From positions 372,001 through 436,000 of the forward strand of contig NZ_FNVZ01000004.1 in assembly GCF_900104625.1 (NCBI RefSeq): a stretch of 64,000 bases of DNA, in the 5' to 3' direction. Below the pieces are notes generated by a model that was not told the origin of the DNA, made no database searches, and saw only the letters and a list, made by a program, of their open reading frames with translations. A program made the position numbers and the translations under genes. The DNA is from Leptotrichia massiliensis. Lineage in GTDB: Bacteria; Fusobacteriota; Fusobacteriia; Fusobacteriales; Leptotrichiaceae. Shown piece after piece: positions 26,408 to 33,539 of the stretch. The stretch's first letter is position 1; each line of letters opens with the position of its first letter.

Positions 26408-26448
26408 AATTTTCAATTTTTTGAAAATTGATATTGGTGTGGTATACT
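26408..26448 (+). promoter_or_regulatory. cas13a promoter overlapped by an inverted repeat
   Basis: TTGAAA (26421-26426), a 16-base spacer and TATACT (26443-26448), with a TG-rich extended -10. A perfect 9-bp inverted repeat AATTTTCAA (26408-26416) / TTGAAAATT (26421-26429) covers the -35. That could be a repressor site, though in DNA this AT-rich it may be chance. The mRNA leader is about 115 bases. Nothing else is seen in the 361-base gap after birA apart from its terminator. Confidence 0.65.
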
Positions 26449-26572
26449 AAAAATAGAAAGTTGTATTTTGAGTTAGAAAGATGTAAATTTAAGTTAAACA
26501 CATTTGATTAAAATTAAAATAATGAATTAAATGTTAACATAGATTAATAAAAAATTATTGAGGAGGATGTGT

Positions 26573-29500
26573 ATGAAAATTACTAAAATTGATGGTATCT
26601 CTCATAAAAAATATAAGGAAAAAGGGAAGTTAATAAAAAGTAATGAGATAGAAAAAGATGTTACTGAAGAAAGATTTAATGATATAGAAGCAAAAACGAC
26701 AGAATTATTTCTAAAAACATTAGATTCTTATGTAAAAAATTATGAGAAGTGTGAAGAGCAAAATAAAGAAAGAAGAGAAAAAGCTAAAAATTATTTTTCC
26801 AAAGTAAAACTAATAATTGACAATGAGAAAATAACAATATGTAATGAAAACACTGAAAAAATAGAAATAGAAGATTTCAATGAATATGATGTTAGAAATA
26901 GAAAATACTTTAATGTTTTGAATAAAATATTAAATGGAGAAAATTATACTGAAGAAGATTTAGAAGTTTTTGAAAATGATTTGCAAAAAAAACTAAATCA
27001 AATACAATCAATAAAAAATTCATTGGAAGAAAACAAGGCACATTTTAAAAAAGAAAGCATAAATAATACTACTGATAGAGTTAAAGGGAATAATAAAAAA
27101 AGTTTATTTTATGAATATTATAGAAATTCTTCAAAACATCAGGAGTATGTGAATAATATTTTTGAGGCATTTGACAAATTATATAGTAATAGTCATGAAG
27201 ATATAAATAATCTATTTTTGGAAATAACAAAAGATTCTAATGATAGGAATATAAGAAAAATTAGAGAAACATATCATGAAATATTGAATAAAAATAAGAC
27301 TGAATTTGGAGAAGAATTATATAAAAAAATACAAGACAATATAAATAATTTCGATAAATTATTAGAAATAGAACCTGAAATAAAAGAATTAACAAAATCT
27401 CAGATATTTTATAAATACTATATAGATAAAGTAAGTTTAGATGGAACAAATATAAAGCATTGTTTTTCTCATTTGGTAGAGATTGAAGTAAACCAACTAT
27501 TGAAAAATTATGTGTATTCTAAAAGAAGTACTAATAAAGAAAAACTAGAAAACATCTTTGAATATTGTAAATTAAGGAATTTAGTAAAAAATAAATTAGT
27601 AAACAAGTTGAATAGTTATATAAGAAATTGTGGGAAATATAATGGCTATATAAGTAATAATGATGTAGTAAACAGTGAAAAAATTTCTGAAATAAGAACA
27701 AAAGAAGCCTTTTTAAGAAGTATTATAGGAGTGTCTTCTTCTGCATATTTTTCTTTGAGAAATATTTTAAATACTGATAATACACAAGATATAACGAATA
27801 AAGTAGATAAAGAAGTAGATAAATTATATCAAGAAAATAAAAAAATTGAGTTAGAAGAAAGATTAAAGTTATTTTTTGGTAATTATTTTGATATAAATAA
27901 TCAACAAGAAATAGAAGATTTTCTAATGAATATTGATAAAATTATTAGTAGTATAAGAAATGAAATTATTCATTTTAAAATGGAAGCAAATGCATATAGT
28001 ATATTTGATTTTAATAATGTTACTTTAGGAAATAAAGCAAAAAAGATACTCAATGAAGAGATTAATAAAGAAAAAATAAAATTAAAAATTTTTAAACAGT
28101 TAAATAGTGCAAATGTTTTTGACTATTTGAGTAATGAAGATATAACAGAATATATGGGCAAAGCTGTCTTTTCATTTACTAATAGAAATATTCCTTTTGT
28201 ACCTTCTTTTACAAAAATATACAATAGAGTACAAGATTTAGCTAATAGTCTAAAAATAGAAGAATGGAAAATTCCAGAGGGAAGCGAAAAAAAGGATGCT
28301 CAAATATATTTATTAAAAAATATTTATTATGGAGAATTTTTAGACAAATTTTTAAATGAAGAAAATGGAATATTTATTAGTATAAAAAATAAAATAATAG
28401 AATTAAATAGAAACCAAAATAAAAGAACAGGTTTCTATAAATTAGAAAAATTTGAAAAAATTGAAGAAAAAAATCCTAAGAAGTATTTAGAGATTATTCA
28501 AAGTTTATACATGATAAATATAGAGGAAATAGATAATGAAGAAAAAAATATATTTTTAGATTTTATTCAAAAAATATTTTTAAAAGGATTTTTTGAATTT
28601 ATAAAAAATAATTATAATTATTTATTGGAATTAAAGAAAGTTCAAGATAAGAAAAATATATTTGATAGAGAGATGTCAGAATATACAACAGGGGAAAAAA
28701 CTTTAGAAGATATGGAAGAAATAAACGAGATTACACAAAAGATAAAAATAACAGAAATTGATAAAATATTAAATCAAACAGATAAAATTAATTGTTTTTA
28801 CTTACTTCTAAAATTACTTAATTATAAAGAAATTACTGAATTAAAAGGAAATCTCGAAAAATATCAAATCCTTAGCAATACTAATATATATGAAAAAGAA
28901 TTGACACTTTTAAATATAGTTAATCTTGATAATAACAAAGTAAAAATTGAGAATTTTGAAATTTCAGTTAAAGAAATTGGTAAATTTATAGAAAAAATAA
29001 GCGGAAATAGGAAAATTGAAACTTTTGAAGAACTGAGAAATTTTGAAAAAATAGGAAATAGTGTTGAATATTATAATGTTTATTCTGATGATAAAAATAT
29101 AAAGAATATAAGAAATTTATACAATATTAAGAAATACGGTATGTTAGATTTGCTTGAAAAAATTTCAGAGAAAGCGAATTATTGTATTAAGAAAAAAAAT
29201 TTAGAAGAATATAATGAGTTAAAAAAGCAATTAGAAGATGAAAAAACAGATTTCTATAAAATCCAGAAAGATTTGCATTATAAATATCAAAAAAAATATA
29301 AAAATTTTTCAGAAAAGAATAATATAGAAGATTATAAAAAATATAAAAAATCTATAGAAAATATAGAAAAATATGTACATTTAAAAAATAAGATTGAGTT
29401 TAATGAGCTGAATTTACTTCAAAGCTTATTATTAAAAACACTTCATAGATTAGTAGGATTTACTTCAATTTGGGAAAGAGATTTGAGATTTAGATTAACA

Positions 29501-29980
29501 GGAGAATTTCCAAATGAATTAGATGTAGAGGATATATTTGACCATAGAAAAAGATACAGAGGAAATAAAGGTCAAATTTGTAAAAAATATGACCAATTTA
29601 TTAGTGTACATATTGAATATCAAAATAATAACAAAATGAAAAATATAAAATTTGATGATAATAATCCTATTCGAAATTATATTGCACACTTTAATTATTT
29701 ACCAACTCCTAAATATTCGATATTGAAAATGTTAGAAAAATTAAGAGAATTATTGGATTATGACAGAAAATTAAAGAATGCTGTAATGAAATCAATAAAA
29801 GGTATTTTGGAAGAATATGGGTTTGAAGCTGAATTTATTATAAATCCTAATAAAGAAATAATTTTAAATTCAATCAAGTCTGCTGAAATTATACATCTAA
29901 AGAAAAATGATTTAAAATCTCATAGAAATTCAGAAGATTTATGTAAATTGGTAATAGCAATGTTAGAATATTCAAAATAA
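26573..29980 (+). CDS. cas13a: Type VI-A CRISPR effector Cas13a (C2c2), crRNA-guided RNase
   Basis: An 1135-aa single-protein RNA-targeting effector. Both HEPN RNase motifs are intact: HEPN1 RNEIIH (Arg462, His467) and HEPN2 RNYIAH (Arg1034, His1039). YDRKLKNAVMKS holds Arg1065-Lys1066, matching the residues needed for crRNA processing in L. buccalis Cas13a. The start KITKIDGISHKKY and blocks such as GVSSSAYFSLRNIL, FVPSFTK, QIYLLKNIYYGEFL and LVGFTSIWERDLRFRL place it near the L. buccalis/L. wadei proteins as I recall them (about 1150 aa), not the longer L. shahii protein (about 1390 aa). ATG 26573 lies 6 bases after AGGAGG; a frame extension to TTG 26558 is rejected. First gene of cas13a-cas1-cas2. 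Confidence 0.97.
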   Translation: MKITKIDGISHKKYKEKGKLIKSNEIEKDVTEERFNDIEAKTTELFLKTLDSYVKNYEKCEEQNKERREKAKNYFSKVKLIIDNEKITICNENTEKIEIEDFNEYDVRNRKYFNVLNKILNGENYTEEDLEVFENDLQKKLNQIQSIKNSLEENKAHFKKESINNTTDRVKGNNKKSLFYEYYRNSSKHQEYVNNIFEAFDKLYSNSHEDINNLFLEITKDSNDRNIRKIRETYHEILNKNKTEFGEELYKKIQDNINNFDKLLEIEPEIKELTKSQIFYKYYIDKVSLDGTNIKHCFSHLVEIEVNQLLKNYVYSKRSTNKEKLENIFEYCKLRNLVKNKLVNKLNSYIRNCGKYNGYISNNDVVNSEKISEIRTKEAFLRSIIGVSSSAYFSLRNILNTDNTQDITNKVDKEVDKLYQENKKIELEERLKLFFGNYFDINNQQEIEDFLMNIDKIISSIRNEIIHFKMEANAYSIFDFNNVTLGNKAKKILNEEINKEKIKLKIFKQLNSANVFDYLSNEDITEYMGKAVFSFTNRNIPFVPSFTKIYNRVQDLANSLKIEEWKIPEGSEKKDAQIYLLKNIYYGEFLDKFLNEENGIFISIKNKIIELNRNQNKRTGFYKLEKFEKIEEKNPKKYLEIIQSLYMINIEEIDNEEKNIFLDFIQKIFLKGFFEFIKNNYNYLLELKKVQDKKNIFDREMSEYTTGEKTLEDMEEINEITQKIKITEIDKILNQTDKINCFYLLLKLLNYKEITELKGNLEKYQILSNTNIYEKELTLLNIVNLDNNKVKIENFEISVKEIGKFIEKISGNRKIETFEELRNFEKIGNSVEYYNVYSDDKNIKNIRNLYNIKKYGMLDLLEKISEKANYCIKKKNLEEYNELKKQLEDEKTDFYKIQKDLHYKYQKKYKNFSEKNNIEDYKKYKKSIENIEKYVHLKNKIEFNELNLLQSLLLKTLHRLVGFTSIWERDLRFRLTGEFPNELDVEDIFDHRKRYRGNKGQICKKYDQFISVHIEYQNNNKMKNIKFDDNNPIRNYIAHFNYLPTPKYSILKMLEKLRELLDYDRKLKNAVMKSIKGILEEYGFEAEFIINPNKEIILNSIKSAEIIHLKKNDLKSHRNSEDLCKLVIAMLEYSK

Positions 29981-29995
29981 GGAGTATGAAGAGAA

Positions 29996-30910
29996 ATGCC
30001 CAATATAATTCACATAACAAAGGCTGATGATTTATCAATATCGAATAATCAGCTTGTAATGATTGATGAAGATAATAATGATGAGAAAAATAAGATTTCT
30101 TTGAATGATATATCTGCGATAGTTATTGAAAATTGCCATTGTAAGATTAGTGCGATTTTGCAGTTGAGGCTGATTGAAAATAATATTCCGATTATTATTT
30201 GCAATGAGAAACATCAGCCTGAAATTCATTCGCTGGGATTATTTAATCATTTTCAAGTGACTTTACGGATAAATGAGCAGATTGAGTGGGACAAGGAGAA
30301 AAAGGAAAAGTTGTGGAGCAGGATAGTGGAGAATAAGATTGAAAATCAAAGAGCATTGTTAGAGTATCTTGAAAAAAGTGATGTTTCGATTGAAAGACTG
30401 AAAACATATAAGGAAAACTTGAAAAAAGATGATGTGAGTGCAGAACATCAGGAAGCAATAGCTTCAAGGATATATTTTCAGGAATTGTATAGCAATAGTT
30501 TTAAAAGATTTGATGAAGATGGTGTGAATTCTGCACTTAATTATGGATATATGATTTTAAGAGCTATAATATCATCAAAGATTGTAGCCAAAGGGTTTCA
30601 TCCAAGTTTGGGATTACATCATAAGTCACAGTTTAATGCTTATAATTTTTCTGATGATATAATAGAAGTTTTTCGTCCTATGGTGGATTATCTTGTTTAT
30701 ATGTACAAAGATATTTTGAATGAAGTGAAATTAAGTAAGGAGATAAGACAAAAAATACTTCTTGTAGCACAGCAGAAGGTATTATTTAACAATAAGAAAT
30801 ATGATTTTTTCCAAGCGGTAGACTATTATTTGGATAGTATACGAAATTATTTTGTAAAAGATGAAGAAGTGATAATTCCGACATTGAGCGTGATGGACTA
30901 TGAGTATTGA
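29996..30910 (+). CDS. cas1: CRISPR integrase Cas1 (type II/VI-like)
   Basis: A 304-aa spacer-integration nuclease, best matching the short Cas1 of type II and VI systems. The C-terminal catalytic block reads EAIASRIYFQELYS, NSALNYGYMILRA, then GLHHKSQFNAYNFSDDI with the catalytic His and EVFRPMVD with the acidic residue. The N-terminal beta domain includes ISAIVIENCHCKIS. It follows cas13a by 15 bases and overlaps cas2 by 11 bases, so the adaptation module is co-transcribed with the effector. No cas4, csn2 or reverse transcriptase is present. Confidence 0.95.
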   Translation: MPNIIHITKADDLSISNNQLVMIDEDNNDEKNKISLNDISAIVIENCHCKISAILQLRLIENNIPIIICNEKHQPEIHSLGLFNHFQVTLRINEQIEWDKEKKEKLWSRIVENKIENQRALLEYLEKSDVSIERLKTYKENLKKDDVSAEHQEAIASRIYFQELYSNSFKRFDEDGVNSALNYGYMILRAIISSKIVAKGFHPSLGLHHKSQFNAYNFSDDIIEVFRPMVDYLVYMYKDILNEVKLSKEIRQKILLVAQQKVLFNNKKYDFFQAVDYYLDSIRNYFVKDEEVIIPTLSVMDYEY

Positions 30911-31217
30911 GTATTTTGGTCTGCTTATGTATGATTTTCCTATGCAGACAGATGTTGAGATATTTGAATATAGGACTTTTAGAAAAAAATTGATAGAAAA
31001 AGGATATTATCAGCTTCAAAAATCGGTATATATAATGAGGTCGAAAACAAAAGAAAAAATCGAACTGACAGAAAAACAGTTATCAATGCTCGCTCCAGAA
31101 AATTCCTCAATTCGTTCCATTATACTGACAGAAGAGCAGTTTCAAAAAATGAAGGTGCTCGCAGGAGAAGTGACAATGGGAGAAAAAATTTCACAAAATA
31201 AAATATTAGAATTTTGA
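30900..31217 (+). CDS. cas2: CRISPR adaptation protein Cas2
   Basis: A 105-aa Cas2 of the type II-like group: an N-terminal beta strand ending GLLMYDFPMQT with the conserved Asp, FRKKLIEKGYYQLQKSVY in the ferredoxin-like core, and IILTEEQFQKM near the C-terminus. It forms the Cas1-Cas2 integration complex. The ATG lies inside the end of cas1 (11-base overlap). Its stop is about 140 bases before the first CRISPR repeat, which is the normal cas2-leader-array order. Confidence 0.95.
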   Translation: MSIEYFGLLMYDFPMQTDVEIFEYRTFRKKLIEKGYYQLQKSVYIMRSKTKEKIELTEKQLSMLAPENSSIRSIILTEEQFQKMKVLAGEVTMGEKISQNKILEF

Positions 31218-31356
31218 AAAATCATAAAATATGGTATAATATAAATGGTAGTTTATATCATTTATTAAGGAGTAATATCAAGATGAAAATATGGAAAACA
31301 CAGATAAATAGCAAAAATAATAATCAAAATATCCTATCACTAAAAACAAATGATGG
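31214..31356 (+). promoter_or_regulatory. CRISPR leader with array promoter
   Basis: AT-rich leader between cas2 and the first repeat. TTGAAA (31214-31219) overlaps the cas2 stop; a 15-base spacer leads to an extended TGGTATAAT with TATAAT at 31235-31240. Transcription on this strand yields crRNAs with the repeat 5' of the spacer, as Cas13a requires. New spacers should be added next to 31357. Confidence 0.7.
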
Positions 31357-31363
31357 GATATAG
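31283..31363 (+). CDS. Possible 26-aa leader ORF ending inside the first repeat
   Basis: ATG 31283, preceded by AAGGAG (31267-31272, 10 bases upstream), opens a 26-codon frame (MKIWKTQINSKNN...) whose TAG stop is the TATAG of the first CRISPR repeat (31361-31363). It lies wholly within the leader downstream of the predicted promoter. It has no recognisable domain. It may be chance, a relic, or a translated leader segment. Confidence 0.25.
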   Translation: MKIWKTQINSKNNNQNILSLKTNDGI

Positions 31364-31796
31364 ACCACCCCAATATCGAAGGGGACTAAAACTAAATTGT
31401 AAATCTGTCATACCTTCCATTTTTTGATATAGACCACCCCAATATCGAAGGGGACTAAAACTCGGTTTAAAACCGAGATATCAGATCATAAAGATATAGA
31501 CCACCCCAATATCGAAGGGGACTAAAACTATATAGATAAAGATATAGATGTGGTAAATTGATATAGACCACCCCAATATCGAAGGGGACTAAAACTTTTC
31601 TAATATCGAGGACGATCCAGATTTGTGATATAGACCACCCCAATATCGAAGGGGACTAAAACATATTGTCTGAAGTTCCAGTCAAACAAAATGATATAGA
31701 CCACCCCAATATCGAAGGGGACTAAAACTTTAAAATGAATTTTAAAAATTCCACTTTTATGATATAGACCACCCCAATATCGAAGGGGACTAAAAC
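31357..31796 (+). CRISPR. Type VI-A CRISPR array, leader-proximal part (7 repeats, 6 spacers)
   Basis: Seven identical 36-nt repeats start at 31357, 31426, 31493, 31560, 31627, 31693 and 31761. They begin GATATAGACCACCCC and end CGAAGGGGACTAAAAC, with a CCCC/GGGG stem around AATATCGAA. Spacers are 30-33 nt: 31393-31425, 31462-31492, 31529-31559, 31596-31626, 31663-31692 and 31729-31760. The repeat matches the L. shahii Cas13a repeat as I recall it. The spacer at 31462-31492 contains an 8-bp inverted repeat (CTCGGTTT / AAACCGAG). After the seventh repeat the array breaks off into mobile-element sequence and resumes at 33150. Confidence 0.98.
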
Positions 31797-31797
31797 T

Positions 31798-32076
31798 AAA
31801 GCTATTTATGAGAAAAATAGAATATTTTCTAAGAATAAAAATGGTACATTTGGTAAATGGATTGAAAAGATGGAAATTCATAAGGACAATACAAACGTAG
31901 TAATTTGTAAATATTCCTTATATTTAGAATATGAAAATAAGGATATTGAAAAAATGTCTGATGTAGAAAAAAGAAAGGTTTATTTACTTAGAGAATGAAC
32001 AAAAAAGTTACATCTTGTTGAAAAGACAAAAAAAGAAATTGTTACGATAAAAGAAGAGCTTGAGTCTTTAAAATAA
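31798..32076 (+). pseudogene. 5'-truncated DUF3102-like gene with in-frame stop, inside the CRISPR locus
   Basis: A continuous frame starts one base after repeat 7 with no start codon or ribosome binding site. It reads KAIYEKNRIFSKNKNGTFGK..., meets TGA at codon 67 (31996-31998) and continues in the same frame (TKKLHLVEKTKKEIVTIKEE) to TAA at 32074-32076. A Trp codon (TGG to TGA) would fit the interruption. The KNGTFGKWIEK-type segment recalls DUF3102 proteins of plasmids and integrative elements; that assignment is tentative. The missing 5' end coincides with the repeat boundary. Confidence 0.6.
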
Positions 32077-32101
32077 ATAATTTATGAAGGAGGTTTTTAT
32101 T

Positions 32102-32752
32102 ATGAATTTTATTTCATCTATATTTTCAACATATTTTTCTATTATGGATTTTTCCATAATAACAAAGATAATAATACTAGTTTTTATTATCTTATATGTA
32201 CGTTCAATCATTAAAATTCTTAAATTTAAGTTTATTGAAATTGTATATGCTTTTATAGGAGGTATAGTTGGATTATTATCAGTATTAATTGTAGGTTCAA
32301 TATACAAAGTTATATATAACATATTAATGTTTATTGCATATGGTGCTAACTTTCATTCCTGGTATAGTATACCTTTTACTGAAATAGGTTGTGTGATTTT
32401 GACTATGACATTTCTTATGGTTAGCTATCTGGTTCTCGATATGTCAAATGATGAACCTACAGAAATTTCTCGAAATAGGTCATATAATTCTGACATATCA
32501 TCGGGTCAAGGATTATATGCTGAATATTCTAGTTATTTTTTTCAAGCGATAACTTATGATGAGTTTCTAGAACGTCGTGAATATCAATCATTTGATGAAA
32601 TTACAAGAGTTGACAATCTGCTGAGCCTTAATAATGAGGCTGAATTATATAAAGACGACGAGCGAGAGAGGGAACTAAAAGAGAAACTCGAAAGTTCATA
32701 CACTAGTAATATTGAATGGGATTATCATACAGGCGAATACGTGGAGAAATAA
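32102..32752 (+). CDS. Membrane protein of unknown function within the interrupted CRISPR array
   Basis: A 216-aa protein. The N-terminal half holds about four hydrophobic segments (near residues 5-25, 27-45, 50-80 and 95-115). The C-terminal half (about 120-216) is soluble and rich in Glu, Arg and Tyr. I do not recognise the family. ATG 32102 follows GAAGGAGG; an ATG at 32084 overlaps that site. It lies 25 bases after the DUF3102-like pseudogene, so both probably came from one mobile-element operon. Its tail overlaps the minus-strand recombinase relic region. Being intact among broken genes, it may still be expressed. Confidence 0.65.
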   Translation: MNFISSIFSTYFSIMDFSIITKIIILVFIILYVRSIIKILKFKFIEIVYAFIGGIVGLLSVLIVGSIYKVIYNILMFIAYGANFHSWYSIPFTEIGCVILTMTFLMVSYLVLDMSNDEPTEISRNRSYNSDISSGQGLYAEYSSYFFQAITYDEFLERREYQSFDEITRVDNLLSLNNEAELYKDDERERELKEKLESSYTSNIEWDYHTGEYVEK

Positions 32753-32754
32753 CA

Positions 32755-33150
32755 TTTTAATTGTTAAACAAAATATATTTACAGATATTTCCTTATTTCT
32801 GACTTGCTCCAACATTTCAGAATCCTCTTTAGATAAATTAATAACCTTGATAGGTCGTCCTACACTATTGCCCGTTTTTCTTCTAAATTTCCTACCTGAT
32901 CCATTAACGGGCATATTTCTTATACCGTCATTAATTCTTTCAATAAATATAGTTTTTTCTCGTTCTGCTAAATATATTTAAAAATGGAATAACAACTACA
33001 TTTACAATTTCATTTTTCTTAATCACCGATTTTATGATTTAAAAGCTACTGATTAATTACAATTATATTAACTTTCATATCTTTAAGTTTTGTATAAAGT
33101 TCTGTAACTTCTGTAAAATTTCTTCAAAGTCTGTCAATATCAGTAACAAG
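32755..33150 (-). pseudogene. Serine recombinase (resolvase/invertase) relic, truncated at both ends
   Basis: Minus-strand translation gives LVTDIDRL, a TGA, then RNFTEVTELYTKLKDMKV and NIIVINQ: the end of a serine recombinase catalytic domain (DRLxRN). After stops and frame changes, FLAERE-like YLAEREKTIFIERINDGI and GRPIKVINLSKED follow, the typical linker helix and start of the C-terminal helix-turn-helix. The N-terminal catalytic Ser region is missing because the frame is cut exactly where CRISPR repeat 8 starts (33150). The 3' end is also lost. Dead gene from a mobile element. Confidence 0.75.
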
Positions 33151-33308
33151 ATATAGACTACCCCAATATCGAAGGGGACTAAAACTGTAATGTGCATCAA
33201 TTAAGATAATTATATTGATATAGACCACCCCAATATCGAAGGGGACTAAAACCCCAGTTAAATTGCTCTATGCTTTTTACTTTTGATATAGATCACCCCA
33301 ATATCGAA
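33150..33308 (+). CRISPR. Type VI-A CRISPR array, leader-distal part (2 full and 1 decayed repeat)
   Basis: Repeats at 33150-33185 (one change, GATATAGACTACCCC) and 33217-33252 (perfect), then a terminal repeat at 33285 whose first 24 nt are kept (GATATAGATCACCCC...) and whose 3' third is lost. Spacers are 33186-33216 (31 nt) and 33253-33284 (32 nt). Orientation matches the first part, so this is the distal end of one original array. Decay at the far end from the leader is the normal pattern. Confidence 0.95.
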
Positions 33309-33334
33309 AAGTGATATTTAATAAAAATAACTTT

Positions 33335-33372
33335 TGAGTGAGAATAAAATTTCAATTCTTGCTCATTTTTTA
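33335..33372 (+). terminator. Terminator of the CRISPR transcript
   Basis: TGAGTGAGAAT (33335-33345) pairs with ATTCTTGCTCA (33355-33365), using two wobbles, followed by TTTTTT. It lies 27 bases past the last repeat remnant. Confidence 0.75.
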
Positions 33373-33441
33373 TTGTTTTTTGAATATAGTTGCTTGGTTG
33401 TTCTGAAATGCAAATTTTTGGAGACGTTTTAAATTTTTAGG

Positions 33442-33470
33442 TTGAAAAAAAATAAGAATTATACTATAAT
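33442..33470 (+). promoter_or_regulatory. Promoter of thrS
   Basis: TTGAAA (33442-33447), exactly 17 bases, TATAAT (33465-33470). Confidence 0.85.
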
Positions 33471-33483
33471 AAATAATTATGCG

Positions 33484-33512
33484 ATTAGGCTAACTAGAGC
33501 CTAATTTTATTT
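33484..33512 (+). terminator. Terminator-like hairpin at the 5' end of the thrS transcript
   Basis: Perfect 8-bp stem ATTAGGCT (33484-33491) / AGCCTAAT (33498-33505) then TTTTATTT. It begins only about 8 bases after the predicted transcription start, so it could be a promoter-proximal attenuator or a stabilising 5' hairpin. It is too short for a T-box. Confidence 0.6.
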
Positions 33513-33539
33513 GACAAAAGAGAGAAAGAAGGAATCGAA

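Noticed and set aside
26558-26572. Longer Cas13a start at TTG 26558 (adds five residues)
   Set aside because: The extra codons are the AGGAGG ribosome binding site itself, and the family begins with MKxTKxxGISHKKY at ATG 26573.
31600-31881. 93-aa minus-strand ORF across the CRISPR repeats
   Set aside because: Its sequence is a periodic translation of the repeats (VPFDIGVVYI), so it is a shadow.
32696-32914. Stand-alone 72-aa minus-strand gene
   Set aside because: It is a piece of the broken serine recombinase and has no ribosome binding site; the end of the frame overlaps the membrane-protein gene.
26212-33539. tracrRNA or a second effector in the CRISPR locus
   Set aside because: No anti-repeat outside the array was seen, and type VI-A needs no tracrRNA. 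No Csx27/Csx28-like or other accessory gene was recognised; the 216-aa membrane protein sits in the mobile-element segment and resembles neither by eye.
33309-33539. T-box riboswitch upstream of thrS
   Set aside because: Only about 65 bases separate the predicted transcription start from the ATG, too short for a T-box, and no T-box sequence was found.
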